Positions 27,283 through 34,070 of a stretch of 34,070 nt of DNA are shown in pieces; positions within the stretch are counted from its first letter, which is position 1, and the number at the start of each line of letters is the position of its first letter. A model generated the notes under the pieces. That model ran no database searches and was not told the origin of the DNA. It was given only the letters and a program-made list of their open reading frames with translations. The position numbers and the translations under genes are program-made. The DNA comes from an uncultured Gallionellaceae bacterium (GTDB lineage Bacteria > Pseudomonadota > Gammaproteobacteria > Burkholderiales > Gallionellaceae). The stretch is taken from NCBI GenBank assembly GCA_903876625.1, contig CAIRAO010000306.1, forward strand, positions 1-34,070, written 5' to 3'.

Positions 27283-29634
27283 ATGATTTCCTTCTCAGTG
27301 CTGTTCGTAACAGGCGTGTGGCTCTTGCAACAGCAAGCCACCTTGCCGGATTTGCATTTGATTTGGTGGCTCATTGGATTTCTGCCTGTTTTGTGGATAC
27401 CCAAGCGAGCTCGCTGGCAACGCATTGCGCGTAATTTGCTATTGATGTGCCTTGCACTAAGCAGCGGATTTTTCTATACGGCGTGGATAGCACAACACCG
27501 TCTTGCAGACGAATTATCCCCTGACTGGCAAGGCCGCAACATCATAGTGACCGGTGTAATAGCAGAAATGCCGCGACAGCACCCGCGCGGCCTCAGTTTC
27601 ATCCTGGATGTGGAGCAGGTAATCACGGCTGAAGTTCATGTTCCCAAACACATCATGCTGTCGACCTATCGGGATGAAAAACATGAACCTCTAGTTTTAC
27701 ATGCCGGCGAACGCTGGCAATTGACCGTGCGCCTGAAACAACCGCATGGCACCAGCAATCCGTTTAACTTCGATTTCGAAGCGTGGGCGCTTGAGTTCAA
27801 TTTGCGAGCCATGGGTTATGTGTTTAACAAGGGCGACAATCACCGCATAGAAGAACACGTTTTTTCCTTCGGCTATAGCGTCGAAAGAATACGCGAAGCG
27901 GTGCGCACCCATTTTCAAAATGTACTAGGCAAAGCTCCCTATGTCGGCGTTCTTGGCGCACTTGCCATTGGCGATCAGGACAGTATTTCAGCCGCACAAT
28001 GGCAGATATTCACCCGCACCGGTGTAAATCATCTCATGTCGATCTCAGGACTGCATATCACCATGCTGGCCGGATTTGCGTTTGCCTTATGTTATTGGTT
28101 ATGGCGACGCAGTAGCAGACTCACGCTATTCATACCTGCCCGAAAAGTTGCGGCAATTGTTGGATTTCTGGTGGCGTTGGGATATGCCTTATTGGCCGGT
28201 TTCGGCGTACCCGCACAACGCACTGTATATATGTTAGCTACTGTTGCCATCGCATTGTGGTCGTCGCGCAACATTGCTCCCTCGCAATTACTTGCCATCG
28301 CACTCATCGTTGCCACACTATTTGATCCTTGGGCAGTTATTTCTCCGGGCTTCTGGTTATCGTACGGCGCAGTGGGACTGATTTTCTTTATCACGGCGAA
28401 CCGCTTGGGTACAAGTAATTGGTTCATCGAATATGCGCGTGTGCAATGGGCAATGAGTATCGGATTGATCCCGCTGCTGCTCGCATTGTTCCAACAGATT
28501 TCATTGGTCTCGCCGCTGGCAAATGCCTTTGCCATTCCATTGGTCAGTTTCATCGTTGTTCCTTTAACATTGCTGGGTGCACTATTCCCGTTCGACTGGC
28601 TATTGCAACTCGCGCATCTAAGCATGAGTATTTGCATGTTCGCATTGGAGTGGCTGAATAGTCTGCCCGACGCAGTTTGGACCCAGCACGCTCCACCGGC
28701 ATGGTGCATCATCGTTGGCATGATCGGCATTTTCTGGATGTTGCTACCGTCTGGCTTCCCTGCACGCTGGCTGGGGGCACTGATGTTGTTGCCGATGTTT
28801 TTCATTGCTCCTGAAACACCGGTATTCGGCTCGTCCAAGCTCCTTATATTCGATGTGGGTCAAGGTTTGGCGGTTGCAATACAAACCCAAAGTCATGCCT
28901 TGCTTTTTGATACCGGTCCCGACTTTAACGGTGAAGCCAATAGCGGCAATCGCATCCTGGTGCCCGCTTTGCGCGGACTGGGAATAGCTCAACTGGACGG
29001 ACTGATACTTAGCCACAATGATCTCGACCACACTGGCGGTGCAACTTCAGTTTTGCAAGCGATGCCGGTTGGCTGGGTCGACTCTTCACTGGACGCTGAT
29101 AGTGAGATTTTGAGACCGGTGCAGGATAGCAGGCAATGTGTGGACGGACAAACGTGGGATTGGGATGGCGTGCATTTTGAAATACTTCACCCGTCGCGGG
29201 CGAGTTATAAAAATGAAAATGTCAGCAACAATAACCGGGGCTGTGTTTTGCGTATCAGTAGCGGGAAGCAAACCGTTTTGATCGCTGCAGATATCGAGAA
29301 AGATACCGAAAAGCGCTTGTTGGCACTTCATCCTGACAAACTTCCGGCCACCTTGCTGGCTGTGCCGCATCACGGCAGCAAGACCTCATCCACGCCTGCC
29401 TTTGTGCAAAAAGTTCATCCGCGCATTGCTGTTTTCACGATGGGCTATCGCAACAAATTCCATCATCCTAACCCGACTGTATTTTCTCGTTATCGTGATA
29501 TTGGCAGCGAACTGATTCGCTCGGATGAAGATGGCGCCGTTATTGTTCAGATGGACCCAGCAGATTTAAAGGTTGAGCGCTATCGCAAGACTCATGCTCG
29601 GTATTGGTATCAATCTCAGATTAGAGAAGATTGA
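27283..29634 (+). CDS. comEC: DNA internalisation channel protein ComEC/Rec2
   Basis: This 783-residue inner-membrane protein is expected to carry single-stranded DNA into the cytoplasm during natural transformation. An N-terminal membrane and OB-like part (residues 1-200) precedes the competence domain, with the signature GVNHLMSISGLHITMLAG near residues 247-264 and several helices. A metallo-beta-lactamase domain follows (about 520-760): IFDVGQGLAVAIQ, LLFDTGPD, HNDLDHTGG starting at H578, and HHGSKTSS near 696. The metal-like residues look intact, which favours a nuclease-active form. Length is standard. No clear ribosome site is seen before the ATG. No other competence genes are in the window. 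Confidence 0.95.
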   Translation: MISFSVLFVTGVWLLQQQATLPDLHLIWWLIGFLPVLWIPKRARWQRIARNLLLMCLALSSGFFYTAWIAQHRLADELSPDWQGRNIIVTGVIAEMPRQHPRGLSFILDVEQVITAEVHVPKHIMLSTYRDEKHEPLVLHAGERWQLTVRLKQPHGTSNPFNFDFEAWALEFNLRAMGYVFNKGDNHRIEEHVFSFGYSVERIREAVRTHFQNVLGKAPYVGVLGALAIGDQDSISAAQWQIFTRTGVNHLMSISGLHITMLAGFAFALCYWLWRRSSRLTLFIPARKVAAIVGFLVALGYALLAGFGVPAQRTVYMLATVAIALWSSRNIAPSQLLAIALIVATLFDPWAVISPGFWLSYGAVGLIFFITANRLGTSNWFIEYARVQWAMSIGLIPLLLALFQQISLVSPLANAFAIPLVSFIVVPLTLLGALFPFDWLLQLAHLSMSICMFALEWLNSLPDAVWTQHAPPAWCIIVGMIGIFWMLLPSGFPARWLGALMLLPMFFIAPETPVFGSSKLLIFDVGQGLAVAIQTQSHALLFDTGPDFNGEANSGNRILVPALRGLGIAQLDGLILSHNDLDHTGGATSVLQAMPVGWVDSSLDADSEILRPVQDSRQCVDGQTWDWDGVHFEILHPSRASYKNENVSNNNRGCVLRISSGKQTVLIAADIEKDTEKRLLALHPDKLPATLLAVPHHGSKTSSTPAFVQKVHPRIAVFTMGYRNKFHHPNPTVFSRYRDIGSELIRSDEDGAVIVQMDPADLKVERYRKTHARYWYQSQIRED

Positions 29635-29648
29635 AATACTATTGGTTT

Positions 29649-30497
29649 TCATTTCAACTTGTTTATTTTTTTGGGGCTAATTGTGTCAGTCACTTCTTTG
29701 CCAGTACCGCGATAGCCCGTATATCGGCCTGCAGAATCAAACATCGGCTCTCCACTGACCATCAAATATTGCTGAACTCCACTCGGTGTGGTTCGGCTAT
29801 AAACAAAATCCAAAAATGGGCGCCTGGAGGCAAGATTCTCTTCAAGTTCTTCCCGTTCACTTAAATTCCATTGTGCCCCTTCTTCATCTCTGACATGACC
29901 CAATGAGGTGTCGAAACGAATACCAAGCATTTCCAAAGCCGGACCAAAAATCCTGGTGAACTTACCGTGCTCATCTTGCTCCCAATACCAGTCTGATGAA
30001 AGTTCGGTAAGACGACGAAAGCGCGCTTCACTTTCCCGCAACTCCGCAGTCCGTTCCAGTACTGTCTGTTCCAGTACCTTGTTGTAATCTTCAAGCTTCT
30101 TGTACAGCAGGCGTACCTCAAGCATGTTATGAATACGCGTTTTAACTTCGACAAAATCGAAGGGTTTCGCCACAAAATCTTTGGCACCGGCAGAAAGGGC
30201 ACGCAGTTTGTGGTCGGGCTGGGCTGTAATAACAAGTACAGGAAGATAACGGTCTACTTCTAACTTCTTCAAACCTTCCATCACCTGAAATCCATCCATG
30301 ACGGGCATTTGCAGATCCAGCAAGATCAGGTCGTACTGGTTTTTTTTATGCAATTCGAAAACTGCAGTCGGATCCATCGTTGTTGAAATTGACAAATATC
30401 CGGCCTCAATCAGCATCTGTTCCAGCAGTTGGACATTCGCTTCCTGATCATCCACAATCAAAATACTGGCTTTTAAAATTTCTTTTAAGTTAATCAT
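29649..30497 (-). CDS. Response regulator: receiver domain plus PAS domain, no output domain
   Basis: This 282-residue cytoplasmic protein has an N-terminal receiver domain with acidic pair D16/D17, phosphoacceptor D61 (LILLDLQMPVMDG), T91 and K111 (KPFDF). A helical linker (LEDYNKVLEQTVLERTAELRESE) precedes a PAS domain (about 160-272, SSDWYWEQDEHGKF then GYRGTGKEVTD). The protein ends 10 residues after the PAS domain, with no DNA-binding, GGDEF, EAL or kinase domain. I prefer the ATG at 30497, with AGGTG 6 bases upstream; a GTG at 30506 is possible. It overlaps the kinase gene by 8 bases, so they likely work together. Its end is 14 bp from the convergent comEC. Confidence 0.85.
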   Translation of the reverse strand: MINLKEILKASILIVDDQEANVQLLEQMLIEAGYLSISTTMDPTAVFELHKKNQYDLILLDLQMPVMDGFQVMEGLKKLEVDRYLPVLVITAQPDHKLRALSAGAKDFVAKPFDFVEVKTRIHNMLEVRLLYKKLEDYNKVLEQTVLERTAELRESEARFRRLTELSSDWYWEQDEHGKFTRIFGPALEMLGIRFDTSLGHVRDEEGAQWNLSEREELEENLASRRPFLDFVYSRTTPSGVQQYLMVSGEPMFDSAGRYTGYRGTGKEVTDTISPKKINKLK

Positions 30498-33045
30498 TCT
30501 TTTCACCTGCTTCCTTTGAATTTGCCAAGGCGATCTCTGAAAATATCAACGCATCATCCAGCGCGTTCATAAATTCATTGATCTTGATTGGTTTGGTGAG
30601 GTAACGAAAAAATCCCGCTTCAAGTCCTTTTTCAATATCCCGAAGCATCGCATTCGCACTCAGTGCTATAACGGGAATGTGTTCCGTTAATGTATTTTTG
30701 CGCAATATTTTCAAAGCTTCAAATCCACGTATACCAGGCAGATTGATATCCATCAGAATTACATTCGGTATATGGTCAAGCGCCAGTTTCACGCCGCTAT
30801 TGCCATCATGTGCGCTCAGCATATGTATCGACGGGTGACTCTCAATGATATGCTCGACCAACATGAGGTTTGCCGGATTATCCTCTACATAAAGCAGGGT
30901 TCGCAGCTTCCCGAGCTTCTGCTTTGATCGCTCGGTTGGCAGCGTGTTCCCTGCTGCCAGCTGAGGGGTATTGTCACGGATGAGTTCGACGCAAAATTCA
31001 CTGCCAACTCCAACGGTGCTTTCCACGCTGATCGTGCCGCCCATCAATTCGATCAATTGTTTGGTTACCACCAGACCGATACCGGTACCTTCCTCGGAAC
31101 CATATTCCTGTCCTAGACGATTGAATGGTTGAAATAGTTGCAATAGTTTTTCGGGTGGCAATCCCTCACCGCTATCTTTGATGCTGATTCGAATACGCTC
31201 CTGCGTACAGGTACATTTTACTTTAACAGTCCCATTTTCGCGGTTGTACTTGATCGCATTGGAGAGCAGATTGATCAGCACTTGCTTTACCCGGGTTCGG
31301 TCAGCATTGGCAAACCAGGTAATATCGAACGGAACAAAGCTTATGTGGATGCCGCGTTTTTGTGCCTGTGATTCGGTCATCGCCTGACATTCGCGCATGA
31401 CCTCGGTCATCGAAACCGGTTCTCTGGACAATGATAATTTGCCGGACTCGATCACAGTAAGATCAAGAATCTCATTGATCAGTTCAAGCAAATACCATCC
31501 CGCTTTGGTGATCTGGTGCAACCTTACAATTTGCACATCTGTTGGAGTGGGCAACCCTGATTCCAGCAATTGTGCAAAGCCTAGAATAGCATTCAGCGGG
31601 GTGCGCAATTCGTGACTCATACTGGAAAGAAAAACCGACTTCGCCAAATTGGCTTCTTCAGCTTCCATCCTGGCTTTTTCAAGTTCGATATTTTTTAGTT
31701 GCAGAATCCGGTCAACGCGTCTGTGTTCAGTCACATCACGTGCTGCAGCGAATACGCCCTTCAATTTGCCGTAGCGGTCATAAAAAGTGACCGCGTTGTA
31801 AGACACGACTGTCTCCTTGCCGTCTCCGCTCAAGACAGTAAGTTCGTAATCGATCACTTTTTTATCCCTGAGCACCAGTTTGATCGCTGCATCGGCACGC
31901 GCCGGATCGGTGAAATAATTTTTAAACGGTGCACCGATCAGTTCATCACGAGTGAACTCTGTCAACGCCATCATCTGTTTGTTGACATCGGTAATGATTC
32001 CGGCAGGGTCGGTCGTCATGATCGCATCGATGTTGGACTCGATCAGAGAACGCGTGTAAAACTGCTGGTCACGCAAGGCCTGTTGCGCGCCATACTCTTC
32101 GGTGACATCGCGAAACACCAGTACCGCACCTACTACAATGCCATCACTTCCCCGGATCGGCGCGCAACTGTCGGCAATGATACATTCGCTGCCATCGCGT
32201 GCAATCAGGATGGTGTGATTGGTCATTTCCTGCACGGTGCCTTCGCGCAATGTTTTCATGACTGGAATAGTTGCCGGCAACCGGGTTTCCTGGTGAATAA
32301 TATTAAGAATACTTGCTACCGGGAGACCGGCTGCGGCTGCGCGCATCCAACCAGTCAGCTTTTCAGCTTGGGGATTCATCAGTGTCACACATCCTTCAGC
32401 ATCTGTTGTTACTACACCATCGCCGATCGAGTTGAGCGTCACTGCGAGTTTCTCTTCGCTCACTTGCAAGGTCGCATTGGCCTGTTTCAGTTTTTTATTT
32501 GTTTCTTCTTGAATTTTGAGCAAATTCAATTTGTCCGTTTCAATTTGCTTGCGCGCCGTATTGTCCGTGCCAATCAACAAGTAGCCTATGATTGCACCTT
32601 TGGCATCACGCAGGGCGGTGACCGATACAATGGCAGGAAAACGGCTGCCATTTTTTCGAATATAGGTCAGCTCATAAATATCTTCGATTCTGCGCGAAGC
32701 TTTGAATACCAGCGCCTCAAAACCCGGCAAGACTGGCGTTCCAAGTTCGATACTGAGTTCTTGCGCGCGCGCGATAATTTCCTGAGGATCGGAAATATCA
32801 GCCGGAGTGAGTTTATTCAAAACATCTTCCGCCGCATAACCGAGCATGCGTTCTGCCCCGACGTTAAAAATTTGAATCACCCCTTTTTCGTCGGTAGCGA
32901 TACTGGAAAAATTAGCACTATTAAGAATCGCCTTCTGCAATGTCCCTGCTTTAAGTTGTGCTTTCAGACGACGCACCTCGGCGACACTTTCCGTCGTGAC
33001 GGGAGTTGCGCTGAGTGTGGCAAGATCGCGTATTTCTTTGGACAT
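30490..33045 (-). CDS. Hybrid sensor histidine kinase with three PAS domains and a C-terminal receiver
   Basis: This 851-residue protein has no clear membrane segment and so probably senses a cytoplasmic signal. Domains in order are PAS 1 (about 40-165), PAS 2 (195-318), PAS 3 (328-442), and a dimerisation domain with phosphoacceptor H478 (SSMSHELRTPLNAILGF). The ATPase domain follows, with the N box INLLSNAIKYNREN, G1 DSGEGLP and G2 GTGIGL (about 585-690). The receiver has acidic E721/D722 and phosphoacceptor D766 (VILMDINLPGIRG), and a lysine in YLTKPIKI. I cannot see heme- or flavin-specific residues. It lies between the Crp/Fnr-type gene (42 bp upstream) and the receiver-PAS gene (8-bp overlap), likely one operon. 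Confidence 0.92.
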   Translation of the reverse strand: MSKEIRDLATLSATPVTTESVAEVRRLKAQLKAGTLQKAILNSANFSSIATDEKGVIQIFNVGAERMLGYAAEDVLNKLTPADISDPQEIIARAQELSIELGTPVLPGFEALVFKASRRIEDIYELTYIRKNGSRFPAIVSVTALRDAKGAIIGYLLIGTDNTARKQIETDKLNLLKIQEETNKKLKQANATLQVSEEKLAVTLNSIGDGVVTTDAEGCVTLMNPQAEKLTGWMRAAAAGLPVASILNIIHQETRLPATIPVMKTLREGTVQEMTNHTILIARDGSECIIADSCAPIRGSDGIVVGAVLVFRDVTEEYGAQQALRDQQFYTRSLIESNIDAIMTTDPAGIITDVNKQMMALTEFTRDELIGAPFKNYFTDPARADAAIKLVLRDKKVIDYELTVLSGDGKETVVSYNAVTFYDRYGKLKGVFAAARDVTEHRRVDRILQLKNIELEKARMEAEEANLAKSVFLSSMSHELRTPLNAILGFAQLLESGLPTPTDVQIVRLHQITKAGWYLLELINEILDLTVIESGKLSLSREPVSMTEVMRECQAMTESQAQKRGIHISFVPFDITWFANADRTRVKQVLINLLSNAIKYNRENGTVKVKCTCTQERIRISIKDSGEGLPPEKLLQLFQPFNRLGQEYGSEEGTGIGLVVTKQLIELMGGTISVESTVGVGSEFCVELIRDNTPQLAAGNTLPTERSKQKLGKLRTLLYVEDNPANLMLVEHIIESHPSIHMLSAHDGNSGVKLALDHIPNVILMDINLPGIRGFEALKILRKNTLTEHIPVIALSANAMLRDIEKGLEAGFFRYLTKPIKINEFMNALDDALIFSEIALANSKEAGEKND

Positions 33046-33087
33046 GGTCTATCTTTAAATTGTTAGCATTCCCAATATGAGTCAGTC

Positions 33088-33828
33088 TTAATGATTGGAC
33101 GAAATACTTTTTGTGGCGCCCTCAGAGTTCAGTAATCGATTAAACTCTTTTTTGACAACGTCATAGCACTCACATGAACGTGTTTCCAACCCGACCCGAT
33201 CTATTACAGTAATATGCCCGCGACGATAGCTGATCAATCCGGCCCGCTGCAGCATGACTGCAGTTTCGGTTATGCTTTCGCGACGCACTCCGAGCATGCC
33301 GGCAATCAATTCCTGCGTCATGGTCAGTTCATTTGTCGGCAATCTATCAAGGGTTAATAAGAGCCAACGGCAAAGTTGCTGTTCGACTGAGTGATGCCGG
33401 TTGCATACGGCTGTTTGTGACATCTGGGTCATCAAAGCCTGTGTATAGCGCAAAAGCAAACGCATCATCGGCCCTGCGCGATTGAATTCCTCCATCATCA
33501 AGCGGCCCTTCAAACGATAACCGCTACCTGCGGTTTGAACTGTTGCTCGGCTTGGTGTGGTGTTACCGCCCATAAATAGTGAAATCCCGAGCACACCTTC
33601 ATTCCCCACGCCGGCAATTTCTGCGGATGCTCCACTTTCCATGATGTAGTGCATGGACAAGATGGCAGTAGTTGGGAAATATACATACTGCAATTGACCG
33701 CCTGATTCGTACAGCACCTGACCAAGCGGCATCGCGATCAGCTCAAGATCGGATGAAATGCGCTCGAATACATCCTCAGGCAACGCATTGAGCAGATAAT
33801 TCTGTCGCTTGGCTTGCCGATCTAACAT
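33088..33828 (-). CDS. Crp/Fnr-family transcriptional regulator
   Basis: This 246-residue protein has a cyclic-nucleotide-binding-like beta-barrel (about 20-115) and a Crp-type helix-turn-helix (about 168-210, TMTQELIAGMLGVRRESITE, then LISYRRGHITVID). The barrel contains GQVLYESGGQLQYVYFP and GNEGVLGISLFMGG, a form widespread in proteobacteria without a known ligand. The canonical cAMP-contacting arginine-serine pair is not evident, and there is no N-terminal Fnr cysteine cluster. The ATG at 33828 has no strong ribosome site. It is the first gene of the likely three-gene module with the hybrid kinase and REC-PAS protein. Its target genes are unknown. Confidence 0.9.
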   Translation of the reverse strand: MLDRQAKRQNYLLNALPEDVFERISSDLELIAMPLGQVLYESGGQLQYVYFPTTAILSMHYIMESGASAEIAGVGNEGVLGISLFMGGNTTPSRATVQTAGSGYRLKGRLMMEEFNRAGPMMRLLLRYTQALMTQMSQTAVCNRHHSVEQQLCRWLLLTLDRLPTNELTMTQELIAGMLGVRRESITETAVMLQRAGLISYRRGHITVIDRVGLETRSCECYDVVKKEFNRLLNSEGATKSISSNH

Positions 33829-34070
33829 AATAGTTATTTGTTTAAAATCATATTATTGTGTTGGCGAAATTAACCCGATGGTGAAATTTAGATACGTATG
33901 TATCGGAAGAACTACAAATGGGTTCCATCGGTCAGGGAATTTACACAAGCAGCTCCGCTTTGCTCTGTGCGGTGACGAACATAGATTATTGGGTTGACTT
34001 ATAGCACGGTGGGGTCAATTTGAATTGGAAATCTAATTTTTCACTTCAGCGGTGGAAATGAAAGTTGAAC
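33829..34070. other. Noncoding right edge with an inverted repeat and a possible mobile-element end
   Basis: These 242 bases contain no convincing gene. A 14-base inverted repeat GATAC-GTAT-GTATC is at 33891-33904, about 65 bases upstream of the Crp/Fnr-type gene, and could be a regulator site. The stretch 33905-33990 has a CCGC/GCGG pair and short open frames only. The last 60 bases contain GGGGTCAATTTGAATTGG and, as an imperfect inverted copy, GGAAATGAAAGTTGAAC. That arrangement recalls the end regions of some insertion sequences, but no transposase is in the window. Confidence 0.35.

Noticed and set aside
28092-28838. A 248-codon open frame on the minus strand within comEC
   Set aside because: It has no recognisable domain, is Asn/Ala/Met-rich and lies opposite the conserved competence domain.
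31699-33066. A 455-codon open frame on the plus strand opposite the hybrid kinase
   Set aside because: It is rich in Cys, His, Phe and Arg with no domain pattern and lies entirely opposite a kinase with all its motifs. It is a by-product of the kinase codon usage.
33809-33997. A 62-codon open frame on the plus strand upstream of the Crp-like gene
   Set aside because: It overlaps the start of the Crp/Fnr-type gene on the opposite strand, lacks a ribosome site and has no domain.
1-34070. CRISPR arrays, toxin-antitoxin pairs, prophage or defence genes
   Set aside because: I looked for regularly spaced repeats, integrases, transposases and typical defence domains on both strands and saw none.

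Overview
The window reads as a chromosomal segment of a betaproteobacterium. The gene order tpiA-secG-tRNA-Leu-nuoABCDEFGHIJKLMN, the NuoB and NuoG sequence types and the moderate GC content suggest Nitrosomonadales, perhaps a Gallionella- or Sideroxydans-like organism. This placement is inference; no rRNA is present to confirm it.

Region 1 (1-339, minus strand) is an anomalous left edge. The first codons of an ADP-ribose-type Nudix hydrolase join abruptly to GC-rich sequence that encodes an autotransporter-like beta-strand repeat in another frame. A perfect 8-bp hairpin (263-282) lies between this and the nuo genes and probably terminates the nuo transcript.

Region 2 (340-16191, minus strand) is one long same-strand series: tpiA, secG, tRNA-Leu(GAG), then all 14 NADH:quinone oxidoreductase genes nuoA to nuoN. 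Several nuo genes overlap by a few bases. A good sigma70-like promoter sits 25-30 bp upstream of the tpiA start.

Region 3 (16429-20226, plus strand) is the phosphate transporter operon pstSCAB. It has a Pho-box-like direct repeat upstream and three hairpins between pstS and pstC. No phoU, phoB or phoR is present.

Region 4 (20227-23496) holds a 356-bp noncoding gap, a 167-codon gene of unknown function starting with TTG, and on the minus strand the overlapping pair ugpQ-glpD. This pair would turn glycerophosphodiesters into glycerol 3-phosphate and then dihydroxyacetone phosphate, feeding electrons to quinone.

Region 5 (23649-29634) contains an uncharacterised protein followed by a TonB-dependent receptor on the plus strand, a small membrane zinc-ribbon protein on the minus strand, and comEC for DNA uptake on the plus strand.

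Region 6 (29649-33828, minus strand) is a signalling module: a Crp/Fnr-type regulator, a three-PAS hybrid histidine kinase, and a REC-PAS response regulator with no output domain. The final 242 bp are noncoding and may include the edge of a mobile element.

Most of the window is ordinary core metabolism. I found no CRISPR array, prophage, defence island or complete insertion sequence. The points most worth checking are the left-edge junction, the pstS-pstC hairpins, the output-less regulator beside the kinase, and the two unrecognised proteins.
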